Shown in pieces: positions 1 through 6,995 of a stretch of DNA of 20,750 nucleotides. Below the pieces are notes generated by a model, which was not told the DNA's origin, made no database searches, and saw only the letters and a list, made by a program, of their open reading frames with translations. A program made the translations under genes and the position numbers. The first letter of the stretch is position 1. The number at the start of each line of letters is the position of its first letter. The DNA comes from Microcaldota archaeon (lineage in GTDB: Archaea > Micrarchaeota > Micrarchaeia > Norongarragalinales > CAINOH01): the NCBI GenBank assembly GCA_027371655.1, contig DAHXMR010000189.1:1-20750 (forward strand), written 5' to 3'.

Positions 1-282
1 GTGCGCGGATTTGCCTGCCCGCATGTGGAAAACCATTGCGGACAAGAAATCGGACGAGTTTTGCACGGTGGCCGGGGCGGTTTTGCTCTTGCGCAATATT
101 TCCGATGCGCCCGCCCCGCCCGCAAGGGCTGCTTTTTGGGAGATTTCTTTTCCGGAAACGAATTTCAAGAGGTCGACAACGATGTTGAACGCGCAGAAAA
201 CGCGCTTTCCCTTCAGGGTCGCCTTGCGCGCGGCAACAAGGCGCGCGTTCCACTGGTCTTCGACGGAAACAGGGTGCGCCAT
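1..282 (-). CDS. ADP-dependent glucokinase/phosphofructokinase, N-terminal fragment
   Basis: The first 94 codons of a gene on the minus strand that runs off the left edge; no stop occurs in the visible part. ADP-dependent sugar kinases (ribokinase superfamily) phosphorylate glucose or fructose-6-phosphate with ADP in the modified archaeal glycolysis. The visible residues fit that family's N-terminus: a Trp at position 11, a strand ending in FCAFNIVVDLLKF (residues 29-41), matching the GFNxNIDAIK strand of Pyrococcus ADP-glucokinase, and FLSAMVFHMRAGKSA near residues 79-93, matching the family's SILWSVRRGKAAE segment. ATG at 282 lies a short distance downstream of a TATA-like box with no obvious Shine-Dalgarno sequence, so a leaderless message is likely. 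Glucokinase versus phosphofructokinase specificity cannot be decided from this fragment. The family call is from remembered motifs, not from a search. Confidence 0.65.
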   Translation of the reverse strand, partial: MAHPVSVEDQWNARLVAARKATLKGKRVFCAFNIVVDLLKFVSGKEISQKAALAGGAGASEILRKSKTAPATVQNSSDFLSAMVFHMRAGKSAH

Positions 283-305
283 AAAGGATTAGGAATGGCG
301 GAGGC

Positions 306-320
306 TAATAAAAAAGTATT
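306..320 (-). promoter_or_regulatory. TATA-like promoter for the ADP-dependent kinase
   Basis: Read on the minus strand this is AATACTTTTTTATTA, an A/T-only core in a GC-rich background. Its centre lies about 30 nt before the ATG at 282, which suits a leaderless archaeal transcript. Confidence 0.45.
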
Positions 321-375
321 CGCCCTTTCCTCCTCAAGCGCGAGCAGAACGCTCGCAAAGGGGGTTTGGGCGACA

Positions 376-416
376 GACCGCACTAAGGGGGGAATGCGTC
401 CCCCCTTGGGGCGGTC
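376..416 (-). terminator. Long hairpin overlapping the helicase stop codon
   Basis: An outer GACCGC/GCGGTC helix (376-381 with 411-416) encloses a perfect 9-bp stem AAGGGGGGA/TCCCCCCTT with a 5-nt loop. The TGA of the DEAD-box gene (415-417) lies inside the 5' arm as transcribed on the minus strand. A second short hairpin, GCGAGC/GCTCGC, follows at 340-356. No T-run follows the main hairpin directly, so it may be a processing or stability element, not a classical terminator. Confidence 0.5.
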
Positions 417-1839
417 AGAAGAAGCGCCTCGGGTTGTTGGGCATGACAAAGCCTCCGCTCTTCCTGCCGGGCTTGTGCACGCTTGCTCCGCCTTCCGAGC
501 GGGGCGCGTTGTGCTCGCCGGTGCGCTCGGTGTGCGGCCTGCCGCCGCCTCCGGTGCCCCTGCGCGGGCCTCCGCGTCCTGCGCCGCCACGCGGCCTGCC
601 GCCTCCGAAGCCTGCGCGGCCTCCGCTGCGTCCGCCGCTGCCGCCTTGGCCGTCGGGCCGGTAACCCCTGCGGTAGCGGTCTTCGCCGCGTTCCTGTTGC
701 ATGAGGCCGCGCTTCCATCCGCGCATGATTTCCATTTTAAGCTCGTTTATCTGCGAGTTGGAGTCGATGGCGAACTGTTCTATCATGCGGATTTCCTCGA
801 GGTTGGTGCCGAAGGAAATTGCCTCGCCCTGCCTTCCCGCGCGGCCGGTGCGGCCTATGCGGTGCACGTACTGCATCGAGTCCTCGGGGAGATTGTAGTT
901 TATGATGTGCGAAACGTCGTCGATGTCAAGGCCGCGGGCCGCCAAATCGGTTGCAACCAGGATGTCTATTTCGCCTCCGCGGAACTTCTGCATGACCTTG
1001 TCGCGCTGGGCCTGCGAGAGGTTGCCGTGCAATGAGAGCGCCTTGAATCCGCGGTCGCGCAAAATCAATTCCAAATTGTCGGCGCCGCGCTTGGTGCGGC
1101 AGAAGACTATGGAAAGCTTTGCCGAGCGCGTCTTGAGTATGGTGCAAAGCGCGTCGAGCCTGTCGCGGGGGTCGAGGCTCATGAAGAATTGCGTTATGCC
1201 CTCGACGGTCAGCGTGTCTTCGCTGACTTTGATGAATTCGGGGGAGAGCATGAATTTGTCCGCGAGGTCCACGATGGGCTTGGGCATGGTTGCCGAAAAA
1301 AGCGCGGTCTGGCGCTCCTGCGGCAGCTGGGACAGGATGAATTCCATGTCGTCGATGAAGCCCATGTCAAGCATGCGGTCCGCCTCGTCCAGCACGACTA
1401 TGTGCACGGAATTCAGGTCGATGGAACCGCGCTTGAACAGGTCGATGAGGCGGCCGGGCGTGCTCACTACGACCTGCGCGCCTTGGCGCAGGTGCATGAC
1501 CTGGCGCTCGATGTCGGTGCCGCCGTAAACTTCCAAAATGCCCGCCTGGGAGTGCTTTCCGAGGCTGCGAAGCTCGTTTGCCACCTGCACCGCAAGCTCG
1601 CGGGTTGGCACAAGCACAAGCGCCTGCACTGCCGGCAGGTGTATGTCGATTGCCTCGAGAATGGGGATGCCGAACGCGGCGGTCTTGCCGGTCCCGGTCT
1701 GCGCCTGGCCGATTATGTCGCTGCCCTGCATCAAAAGCGGGATTGTCTGCTCCTGGATGGGCGTGGGCTTGACGAATCCCATTTCCTTGACCGCGGACAA
1801 AATGCGCGGGCTGATCCTAAGTTCTTCAAAACTTTCCAA
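415..1839 (-). CDS. DEAD-box ATP-dependent RNA helicase with RGG-rich tail
   Basis: An ATP-dependent RNA-unwinding enzyme (superfamily 2), probably acting in ribosome assembly or RNA turnover in the cytoplasm. All core motifs are visible: Q motif (FVKPTPIQ), motif I AQTGTGKT at residues 46-53, PTRELAVQ, TPGR, the DEAD box in VLDEADRMLDMGF, SAT, IVFCRTK, ATDLAARGLDI and HRIGRTGRAGR. The last ~100 residues are a low-complexity Gly/Arg/Ser tail with RGG-type repeats, typical of RNA-binding extensions, ending in NNPRRFF. I place the start at a TTG at 1839 (MESFEELRIS), preceded by GGAG, because DEAD-box proteins begin just before this point. The open frame extends upstream to 2034 but that stretch has no family resemblance. 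About 474 residues. Confidence 0.93.
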   Translation of the reverse strand: MESFEELRISPRILSAVKEMGFVKPTPIQEQTIPLLMQGSDIIGQAQTGTGKTAAFGIPILEAIDIHLPAVQALVLVPTRELAVQVANELRSLGKHSQAGILEVYGGTDIERQVMHLRQGAQVVVSTPGRLIDLFKRGSIDLNSVHIVVLDEADRMLDMGFIDDMEFILSQLPQERQTALFSATMPKPIVDLADKFMLSPEFIKVSEDTLTVEGITQFFMSLDPRDRLDALCTILKTRSAKLSIVFCRTKRGADNLELILRDRGFKALSLHGNLSQAQRDKVMQKFRGGEIDILVATDLAARGLDIDDVSHIINYNLPEDSMQYVHRIGRTGRAGRQGEAISFGTNLEEIRMIEQFAIDSNSQINELKMEIMRGWKRGLMQQERGEDRYRRGYRPDGQGGSGGRSGGRAGFGGGRPRGGAGRGGPRRGTGGGGRPHTERTGEHNAPRSEGGASVHKPGRKSGGFVMPNNPRRFF

Positions 1840-2173
1840 AACTCTACCAACTCCTTTGTTTTTCCGGCCATTTTCCAATCGGATAGTAGCCGAAAAAACC
1901 CGCCTTGGAGGCGTTGGGCGCGGGAATCCGCGCATTTGGTTTTTGGCTACGGGCAAAAACGCGTATGTTGCAAGGCACAAAAACGCGCGGCCGAAGTTCG
2001 GCCTGCCGCGAGAATTCCTAAGCCTTGCGGGCATAAACTCTTGCTTTTGCGTTGGATCGAAAAATTAGCCTTTTTCGTGCGAAACGAAGTTCCGCTGTTG
2101 ATTATTGTGCAAGTTCCCAAATAAAAAGGCGCGCATTGTTCAAAATAACGGGCTTTCAAGAGGGCAAAAAAGG
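1840..2173. other. Divergent intergenic region between helicase and HD hydrolase
   Basis: About 330 bp with no convincing gene. Open frames on both strands cross it but read as extensions of neighbours. It contains a GC-rich hairpin GGCCGA/TCGGCC near 1989-2003 with flanking CGCG arms, an A/T hairpin CGAAAAA/TTTTTCG near 2058-2077, and a TATA-like AAATAAAAAGG near 2118-2128. That box is about 50 nt before the HD gene's ATG and is its probable promoter. I see no clear TATA box for the helicase. Confidence 0.5.
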
Positions 2174-2944
2174 ATGGAAATCAACATTCCAGTGCAGAAA
2201 AACCAGAAGCTCGCCGCGATTGTCCAAGCATGCGAGCAGAGCACGGAGCTTGAGGCATTGCTTCGCGCGAGCAACACCATGCTCATGGACAGGATGAACT
2301 TTTCCGACCACGGCCCCACGCACGCGAGAATCGCGGCAAACATCGCGCTCAAGCTCCTGCGCATGCTGATTGCGGCCGGCGTGAAGCCGGACATGGTGAA
2401 ATATTACCGCAAAACCAACGACGACGCCGAAGTGGTAACGTTTCTTGGCACGCTGGTGCACGACTTGGGCAACACCGTGCAGCGCAACGGGCACGAGGAC
2501 TTCGGCGTAACCGTGGCCTGTGGAATCCTGCCAAAGCTGCTTTCCCCCGCATACGAGGGCGCCGAGCTTGCCGTAATGCAGACGGAAATACTGCACTGCG
2601 TTGCCTCGCACGAGAAAAGGCAGGCGCAAAGCGTGGAAGCAGGGTGCGCGAAAGTTGGCGATGCGCTGAACATGACCGAGGGCCGCTCGGCAATTCCCTT
2701 CAACGCGGGCTCGATAAACATCCACAGCGTGTCAGCGCAGGCGATAAAAAGCGTGGAACTGCAACCGCAAAAAAGCGGAAAACCCATCCTCGTAAAAATC
2801 ACGATGACAAACTCGGCGGGCATTTTCCAAATCGACAACCTCTTGAAGGAAAAGCTGCGCACCTCCGGCATACAGGACTACATACGAATAATCGCGACAG
2901 TCACCGGGGAAGAGAAAAAAATCGTCAAGGAATACGAGCTCTGA
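2174..2944 (+). CDS. Archaeal HD-superfamily metal-dependent phosphohydrolase (COG1418-like)
   Basis: An HD-domain hydrolase of a conserved archaeal type resembling Methanocaldococcus MJ0778-like proteins; the substrate is unknown, probably a nucleotide or RNA phosphoester. Metal-binding residues are visible: H46 in SDHGPTH, H96-D97 in LVHDLGN, His residues at 107 (GHEDF) and 141/146 (HCVASHEK), and D163 in GDALNMTEGRSAIPF. The C-terminal half (SINIHSVSAQAIKSVEL followed by a KPILVKI...AGIFQID segment) matches the family's second domain. ATG at 2174 is chosen because it gives the usual family N-terminus (MEINIPV) and follows AAAAAAGG. An in-frame ATG at 2105 would add 23 residues of unconvincing sequence upstream of the probable transcription start. 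First gene of a four-gene co-directional run. Confidence 0.85.
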   Translation: MEINIPVQKNQKLAAIVQACEQSTELEALLRASNTMLMDRMNFSDHGPTHARIAANIALKLLRMLIAAGVKPDMVKYYRKTNDDAEVVTFLGTLVHDLGNTVQRNGHEDFGVTVACGILPKLLSPAYEGAELAVMQTEILHCVASHEKRQAQSVEAGCAKVGDALNMTEGRSAIPFNAGSINIHSVSAQAIKSVELQPQKSGKPILVKITMTNSAGIFQIDNLLKEKLRTSGIQDYIRIIATVTGEEKKIVKEYEL

Positions 2945-3003
2945 CAGAAGCGATTGCGCTAAACGCAGTAAGCACATACCGCTTACACGCAGGAGGAGAT
3001 TTT

Positions 3004-3720
3004 TTGAAATTCAGCATATCGGCAGAGATAGCCGCAAAATACCCCAACACCGCGGTTGCAGCAGTTTTCGGAACCTGCGCAAAAAACGCGTTCGCCGCGC
3101 CCGAACTAGAACAGGAATTCAAAAACGAGAAAAACGCAATAGAACAGTGCACGCGGACAGCATTCGCCGAAAAGCCGTTGGCGGAAAACCCGCACATTGG
3201 CGCATGGCGCAAAATGTTCCGCTCTTTCGGCGAAGACCCCACCAAAAAGCGCTCTTCCGCCGAAGCACTCGCCCGCCGCATAGTCAAAGGCGAAGCGCTG
3301 CCGGAAATCAGCGCACTCGTCGATGTCTACAACTTCGCATCCGTAAAATTCCTGCTCCCAATGGGCGGATACGACTTGTCCAAAATTTCGGGGGACATCC
3401 GCATACGGTTCGCAAAAGAAGGAGAGCCGTTCTCCCCAATCGGCTCGGGCGAACCCGAAAGCACAAACCAAGGCGAAGCCATTTACTCCGACGAGGCACG
3501 CGTGCTCACGCGCAAGTGGAACTACCGCGACTGCGCCGATTGCCAGATAGACGAAAACACCACGCGCTTCGTGCTTTTCGTGGAAGGCGCGGAAGAAATC
3601 CCCAAAAACGAGGTGGAAAACGCCGCAGCGTTCCTTGCGCAATCGCTTTCCAAATACGCGGGATGCGAATGCAAAACCGCGGTTTGCTGGGCCCGACAAC
3701 CCCAAGCCAGCCTTGACTGA
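3004..3720 (+). CDS. B3/4-domain protein (PheRS beta-subunit editing-like domain)
   Basis: A stand-alone protein related to the B3/B4 domain of phenylalanyl-tRNA synthetase beta subunit (COG3382), the domain that in PheRS clears mischarged Tyr-tRNA(Phe). Free-standing versions are usually of unknown role, with trans-editing a reasonable guess. Family features are the LVDVYNFASVKFLLPMGGYD segment, the ISGDIRIRFAKEGEPFSPI strand-turn and GEAIYSDEARVLTRKWNYRDC. The start is a TTG at 3004, fixed by a strong AGGAGGAG at 2991-2998 five bases upstream; the reading frame is open further upstream but overlaps the HD gene. About 238 residues. It lies 59 nt after the HD gene and 9 nt before the glycosylase gene, so probably the same operon. 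Confidence 0.85.
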   Translation: MKFSISAEIAAKYPNTAVAAVFGTCAKNAFAAPELEQEFKNEKNAIEQCTRTAFAEKPLAENPHIGAWRKMFRSFGEDPTKKRSSAEALARRIVKGEALPEISALVDVYNFASVKFLLPMGGYDLSKISGDIRIRFAKEGEPFSPIGSGEPESTNQGEAIYSDEARVLTRKWNYRDCADCQIDENTTRFVLFVEGAEEIPKNEVENAAAFLAQSLSKYAGCECKTAVCWARQPQASLD

Positions 3721-3729
3721 AAAAAGCAA

Positions 3730-4587
3730 ATGAAAAACATTCCAATTCCAAAAAGCTCTTTCGACCTTGAGCGCTCGCTTGCCTGCGGGCAGGTGTTCGG
3801 ATGGCTTAAGCGGGGGGAGTGGTGGCTCGGCGAAATTTCGGGCAAGCCCTGCCGCATAAGGCAAAAGGAAAACGGCGCGCTTGAATTCCAAGGCGTTTCG
3901 GAAAAGCAAATCAGGCACTACTTCTCCTTGGACTTCGACTTGGAAAAAGCGCGGAAAACGCTTGCAAAGGACGCGACGCTGAAAAAAGCCCTCGCCTGCG
4001 CCCAAGGATTGCGCATCATACGGCAAGAACCATTCGTTTGCGGCACCTCCTTCATCTGCGCCACATTCGCAAACATCCCCCGCATACAAAAAATGCTCTT
4101 CAATTTGCGAAAGCGCTTCGGAAAACTGGTTAGCGCTTTCGGAGAAGAGTATTACTTGTTCCCAACGCCTTCCGCGCTTGCCGCTGCAAGCGCGCAGGAG
4201 CTTAGGGAATGTGGTTTGGGTTATCGGGCGCGTTATGTGGGGGGTTTTGCGGAAAAGTTTGCCAAAAACAGGGGGGAATTGGAAAAGCTTGCGAAAATGG
4301 ATTACGAGAACGCGAAGCGCGAGCTGGTAAAGCACGACGGGATTGGGGATAAGGTGGCGGATTGCGTGCTTTTGTTTTCTCTGGGCAAGGGCGAGGCGTT
4401 TCCGGTTGACGTGTGGATTCGGCGGGCGATGCTGCGCTGGTATGGAAAGCAAATCCGGGGGAAAACAAACAAAGATATTGCGGATTTTGCGAGGGAAAAA
4501 TGGGGGAAGGATGCGGGGTTGGCGCAGGAATACCTGTATTGCTATTCGAGGAGTTGCGGCTTGAAGGAAAACCCGGAGGGCAGTTGA
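3730..4587 (+). CDS. ogg: 8-oxoguanine DNA glycosylase, OGG1-type (HhH-GPD)
   Basis: A base-excision repair enzyme that removes 8-oxoguanine, with AP-lyase activity through a lysine. The N-terminal OGG domain is present (SFDLERSLACGQVFGW, residues 10-25). The helix-hairpin-helix is GIGDKVADCVLLFSLG, with catalytic Lys208, followed by PVDVW with catalytic Asp227. The conserved LGYRARYV is at 163-170. One oddity is that the usual ICSSNNNIARI segment reads ICATFANIPRI (residues 109-119). The position matching human Asn149, which contacts the orphan cytosine, is Phe, and the next Asn is Ala; the Arg matching R154 is kept. Length of 285 residues is normal. Its stop abuts the start of the next glycosylase gene. 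Confidence 0.92.
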   Translation: MKNIPIPKSSFDLERSLACGQVFGWLKRGEWWLGEISGKPCRIRQKENGALEFQGVSEKQIRHYFSLDFDLEKARKTLAKDATLKKALACAQGLRIIRQEPFVCGTSFICATFANIPRIQKMLFNLRKRFGKLVSAFGEEYYLFPTPSALAAASAQELRECGLGYRARYVGGFAEKFAKNRGELEKLAKMDYENAKRELVKHDGIGDKVADCVLLFSLGKGEAFPVDVWIRRAMLRWYGKQIRGKTNKDIADFAREKWGKDAGLAQEYLYCYSRSCGLKENPEGS

Positions 4588-5322
4588 ATGAAGCCTGCGC
4601 TTTTTTTGAAAAAGTTTTACGAAAAGCTTTATGCAGCATACGGCCCCCAAGGCTGGTGGCCATTGCTCGATTACAAGGGAACGAACCCGACAAAGACGGG
4701 CTCGGTCAAGGGCTATCATCCGGGGGATTACTCGATTCCGCGCAACAAGCGGGAACAGTTCGAGATTTGCGCGGGTGCAATCCTCACCCAGAACACGAGT
4801 TGGGTGCAAGTAGAAAAAGCCCTTCAAGCTCTAAAGAACCGCGGGGCGCTGGACCCAAAAAAGATAATTGCAATGCCGCAGGCGGAGCTCGCGGGGGCAA
4901 TCAAACCCGCGGGGTACTTTAACCAAAAGGCCAAGAAGCTCAAAATTTTTGCAAATTTTTACCTAACCCTTGGAAAGGGAACGCCTTCGCGGGAAGAGTT
5001 GCTTTCGGTTTGGGGAGTGGGGCCGGAGACTGCGGACTCGATGTTGTTGTACGCGTACAAGGCGCCAACTTTTGTCGTTGATGCATACACCAAACGCATC
5101 CTTGGAAGGATGGGGCTAGTTGGAACGGATGCGGATTACGATGAAGTGAAAATGTTTTTTGAAAAAAACCTCGCTTGCGACCTGAAAACGTACCAGGAGT
5201 TCCACGCGCTTCTTGTCGAGCACGCGAAGAGGCGGTGCAGCGCGCGCAGCCCCCTGTGCGGGGAGTGCCTTGCCGGGAAAAACTGCAAAACCGCCAAATA
5301 TTTCAAACCACGAAAGGTTTAA
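4588..5322 (+). CDS. Endonuclease III-like DNA glycosylase with [4Fe-4S] cluster (MagIII/COG2231-type)
   Basis: An HhH-GPD base-excision repair glycosylase. The core is visible: ICAGAILTQNTSW (60-72), the hairpin VWGVGPETADSML (141-153), Asp165 in VVDAYTKRI, and a C-terminal FeS loop C-x6-C-x2-C-x5-C (Cys217, 224, 227, 233). At the hairpin position where bifunctional EndoIII enzymes carry the lyase lysine, this protein has Glu147. It should therefore be a monofunctional glycosylase, as in MagIII-like 3-methyladenine glycosylases and their archaeal relatives; substrate unproven. The ATG at 4588 immediately follows the TGA of the OGG gene, with GGAGG about 8 nt upstream inside that gene, so translation is probably coupled. 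The gene end overlaps a 12-bp inverted repeat. Confidence 0.88.
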   Translation: MKPALFLKKFYEKLYAAYGPQGWWPLLDYKGTNPTKTGSVKGYHPGDYSIPRNKREQFEICAGAILTQNTSWVQVEKALQALKNRGALDPKKIIAMPQAELAGAIKPAGYFNQKAKKLKIFANFYLTLGKGTPSREELLSVWGVGPETADSMLLYAYKAPTFVVDAYTKRILGRMGLVGTDADYDEVKMFFEKNLACDLKTYQEFHALLVEHAKRRCSARSPLCGECLAGKNCKTAKYFKPRKV

Positions 5323-5341
5323 GCATGTTTTTCGTGGTTTG
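5304..5341 (+). terminator. 12-bp inverted repeat across the stop codon of the glycosylase gene
   Basis: CAAACCACGAAA (5304-5315) pairs perfectly with TTTCGTGGTTTG (5330-5341) around a 14-nt loop containing the TAA stop (5320-5322). It is the probable 3' end structure of the HD/B3-4/OGG/EndoIII-like transcript. The T-rich stretch lies within the 3' arm and not after it. Confidence 0.5.
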
Positions 5342-5349
5342 TAATCATA

Positions 5350-5389
5350 CTTCGGCTGCGGCCGAAGATTTGAGCGCTCTCGCGCTCAA
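5350..5389. repeat. Two consecutive short hairpins
   Basis: CTTCGGC (5350-5356) pairs with GCCGAAG (5361-5367) around a TGCG loop, giving a C(UGCG)G tetraloop on the plus strand. TTGAGCGC (5370-5377) pairs with GCGCTCAA (5382-5389) around TCTC. The two are 2 nt apart, and the second ends on the first base of the large helix that follows. Confidence 0.6.
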
Positions 5390-5485
5390 TATCAAGCCAA
5401 GAAAAACGCCGATTGTGAAATTTTAATGAAATTTCACAAATCTTTGAACCGCAGTTCAAAGTATAAAACTCTGTTGGCTTGATAT
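5389..5485. ncRNA. Candidate three-helix structured element, copy 1
   Basis: A perfect 12-bp helix, ATATCAAGCCAA (5389-5400) with TTGGCTTGATAT (5474-5485), encloses two further hairpins. One is TTGTGAAATTT/AAATTTCACAA (5413-5423 with 5429-5439); the other is CTTTGAAC/GTTCAAAG (5442-5449 with 5454-5461), followed by TATAA. The two inner hairpins recur with compensatory changes at 7736-7782. Strand is undetermined. The minus strand gives a C(UGCG)G tetraloop in the second hairpin and T-runs after the element, which favours minus-strand RNA; a DNA or mobile hairpin element is also possible. The structure is seen directly; transcription is inferred. Confidence 0.5.
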
Positions 5486-5497
5486 AAGTACAAAACA

Positions 5498-5510
5498 AAA
5501 AAATATATGC
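5498..5510 (+). promoter_or_regulatory. TATA-like box for the AbrB-PhoU gene
   Basis: An A-rich AAAAATATATGC-type stretch centred about 37 nt before the ATG at 5542. It gives a predicted transcription start near 5530 and a short leader. The hairpin element lies just upstream and would not be in this transcript if this is the only promoter. Confidence 0.45.
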
Positions 5511-5541
5511 TTGCCAAAGCATTGTAATTACACTGGTTCTT

Positions 5542-6543
5542 ATGGCAAACTTGCGGCGCGTGCAGCTCACAGGCACGTCAACGCTCTCCGTGTCGCTTCC
5601 CAAGGAGTGGGTGAAGCGCTACGGCATTTCCAAGGGCTCCGAGCTCTCGGTTTTGGAGGAGAACGACGGAAGCCTCATCGTTGGCGCGGCAAAGGCCGCC
5701 GGGGCAAGGCGTGCGGAGTGCGCCATCAATATAAGCGAAAACGACGACGCCGACCACGTGCGCCGCAAATTCCTCGCAGCCTACTTGGCGGGCTTTACGG
5801 TAATCCGCGTTTGCTGCAAACCGCGCTTTTCATCGGAACTGCGCAAGGCGCTTATTTCGGAGACAAGGCGGCTCATCGGCGTCGAGGCCGTGGAGGAAAC
5901 CCAAAACGAAATCACGGTCCAGGACTTTTTCTCCCAGGAAGGCCTTTCCATTTCCAAAACGCTGAACCGCACGCACCTGATCACAAGCACGCTTTACGAG
6001 GATTTGCTCAAAGCGCTTGAAAAAGACGACCGCGACCTTGCCGAAAACGTGGTTTCCCGCGACGACGAAGTGGACCGCCTGCGCTTCCTTCTCTTGAGGC
6101 AGCTTAACCTCGCCCTGCGCGACGCGTCGCTTTTGAGAAAACTCGGCCTGACCGCATCCGACTGCGTGGGCTACGCGATAATCGTGCGCCTGATAGAGAG
6201 GATTGCCGACAAAATCACGAAGATTGCAAGGCTTTACTGCGAGGCCCGGGATGCCAAAAAAAGCCCGATGGCGCTCAAAAAAATAAGCGCGCTCTCGCGC
6301 GACGCGTTCGAAACGTATTCAAGCGCGCTGCAGGCGTTCCAGAAGCGCGACACAGACGCCGCGAACGCGGTCATCGAGATGAAACAGGAGTTGTTCAAAA
6401 AGCGCAACGAGCTGGAAAAAGAGCTGTTGAAGCACGCGGCGCCGTTCCAGTACGGAATAATGCTTGACACCGTGGCCGCAATCGCCGAGGATTCCGCGGA
6501 AATCGCGGAAACCACGATAAACCAGGGCGGAATAAGCGCCTGA
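5542..6543 (+). CDS. AbrB-PhoU fusion: phosphate-uptake-type regulator
   Basis: An N-terminal SpoVT/AbrB-like DNA-binding domain (residues 1-48: RRVQLTGTSTLSVSLPKEWV through LSVLEENDGSLIVG) is joined to a PhoU-type helical region (about 135-325) with two repeats of long helices (YEDLLKALEKDDRDLAENVVSRDDEVD, RLIERIADKITKIARLY, FQYGIMLDTVAAIAEDSAEIAET). This architecture (COG0704 with AbrB) is common in archaea and is thought to control phosphate transport or sense phosphate-linked signals. No phosphate transporter (Pst/Pit) is visible nearby. It therefore either acts in trans or has another target. The ATG follows a TATA-like box by about 37 nt. Its TGA abuts the TAA of the convergent PIN gene with no gap. 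Confidence 0.88.
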   Translation: MANLRRVQLTGTSTLSVSLPKEWVKRYGISKGSELSVLEENDGSLIVGAAKAAGARRAECAINISENDDADHVRRKFLAAYLAGFTVIRVCCKPRFSSELRKALISETRRLIGVEAVEETQNEITVQDFFSQEGLSISKTLNRTHLITSTLYEDLLKALEKDDRDLAENVVSRDDEVDRLRFLLLRQLNLALRDASLLRKLGLTASDCVGYAIIVRLIERIADKITKIARLYCEARDAKKSPMALKKISALSRDAFETYSSALQAFQKRDTDAANAVIEMKQELFKKRNELEKELLKHAAPFQYGIMLDTVAAIAEDSAEIAETTINQGGISA

Positions 6544-6987
6544 TTATTTCCTTGCCGCAAACGGGCTTCTCGCGCGAATCCCGGGAATTTTTGCAAAGTC
6601 CTTGCAGTTCTCGGTGATTATTTCAAAGACGCCGTTTTCCAGCATCGTTGCCGCAATAAGCGCGTCCCAGAAGTGCACTTTGGCTTGTTGCGATATTTTC
6701 ACGGCCGCTATCACGGTTTTGGTGGAATAATCGAATTTTCCAATCGCCGGATCCAAAAGGGCCTGAACGAAGCCAAAGGCGTCTTTTTCGGGAACATTAC
6801 GCCTTGCAAGCGTCGTGTAGGCTTCGGAAAGCACTTGGTTTGAAACCACCGCCGGAAATTTCCCTTCAAACGCCCGCGACAAAATATCCTTGGCAATGCC
6901 GCACTTTTCTTCGTCGGAGTGGTCAATGACGTAAACCAAAACATTGGTATCCAAAAAAACCGCGGGCCCGCCCGCAAACTCATCCAT
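6544..6987 (-). CDS. vapC: PIN-domain ribonuclease toxin (VapC-like)
   Basis: A small PIN-domain protein of 147 residues, probably the ribonuclease toxin of a type II toxin-antitoxin pair. The acidic metal-binding residues fall where expected: Asp13 in FLDTNVLVY, Glu55 in VLSEAYTTL, Asp108 in HFWDALIAATM and Asp130 in ITENCKDF. It is the downstream gene of a two-gene minus-strand unit. The antitoxin-like gene ends 8 nt before this ATG, and a GGAGG Shine-Dalgarno sequence overlaps the antitoxin stop codon, so the two are translationally linked. The 3' end meets the end of the AbrB-PhoU gene exactly. The RNA target cannot be told from sequence. Confidence 0.88.
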   Translation of the reverse strand: MDEFAGGPAVFLDTNVLVYVIDHSDEEKCGIAKDILSRAFEGKFPAVVSNQVLSEAYTTLARRNVPEKDAFGFVQALLDPAIGKFDYSTKTVIAAVKISQQAKVHFWDALIAATMLENGVFEIITENCKDFAKIPGIRARSPFAARK

Positions 6988-6995
6988 AACGCGCC

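Noticed and set aside
1..1035. A 344-codon plus-strand open frame opposite the helicase gene
   Set aside because: It is Ala/Val/Arg-rich with no recognisable motif and mirrors the GC-rich helicase coding strand; the minus strand has every DEAD-box motif.
1947..2159. A 70-codon minus-strand frame in the helicase/HD intergenic region
   Set aside because: No promoter or ribosome site, Cys/Ser-scattered composition without motif, and it runs into the helicase leader.
3106..4827. A 573-codon minus-strand open frame across the B3/4 and glycosylase genes
   Set aside because: It lies antisense to three well-supported genes with intact catalytic motifs; long antisense frames are expected at this GC content.
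5304..5485. CRISPR-like repeat cluster
   Set aside because: The hairpins differ in sequence and there is no regular repeat-spacer spacing or cas gene.
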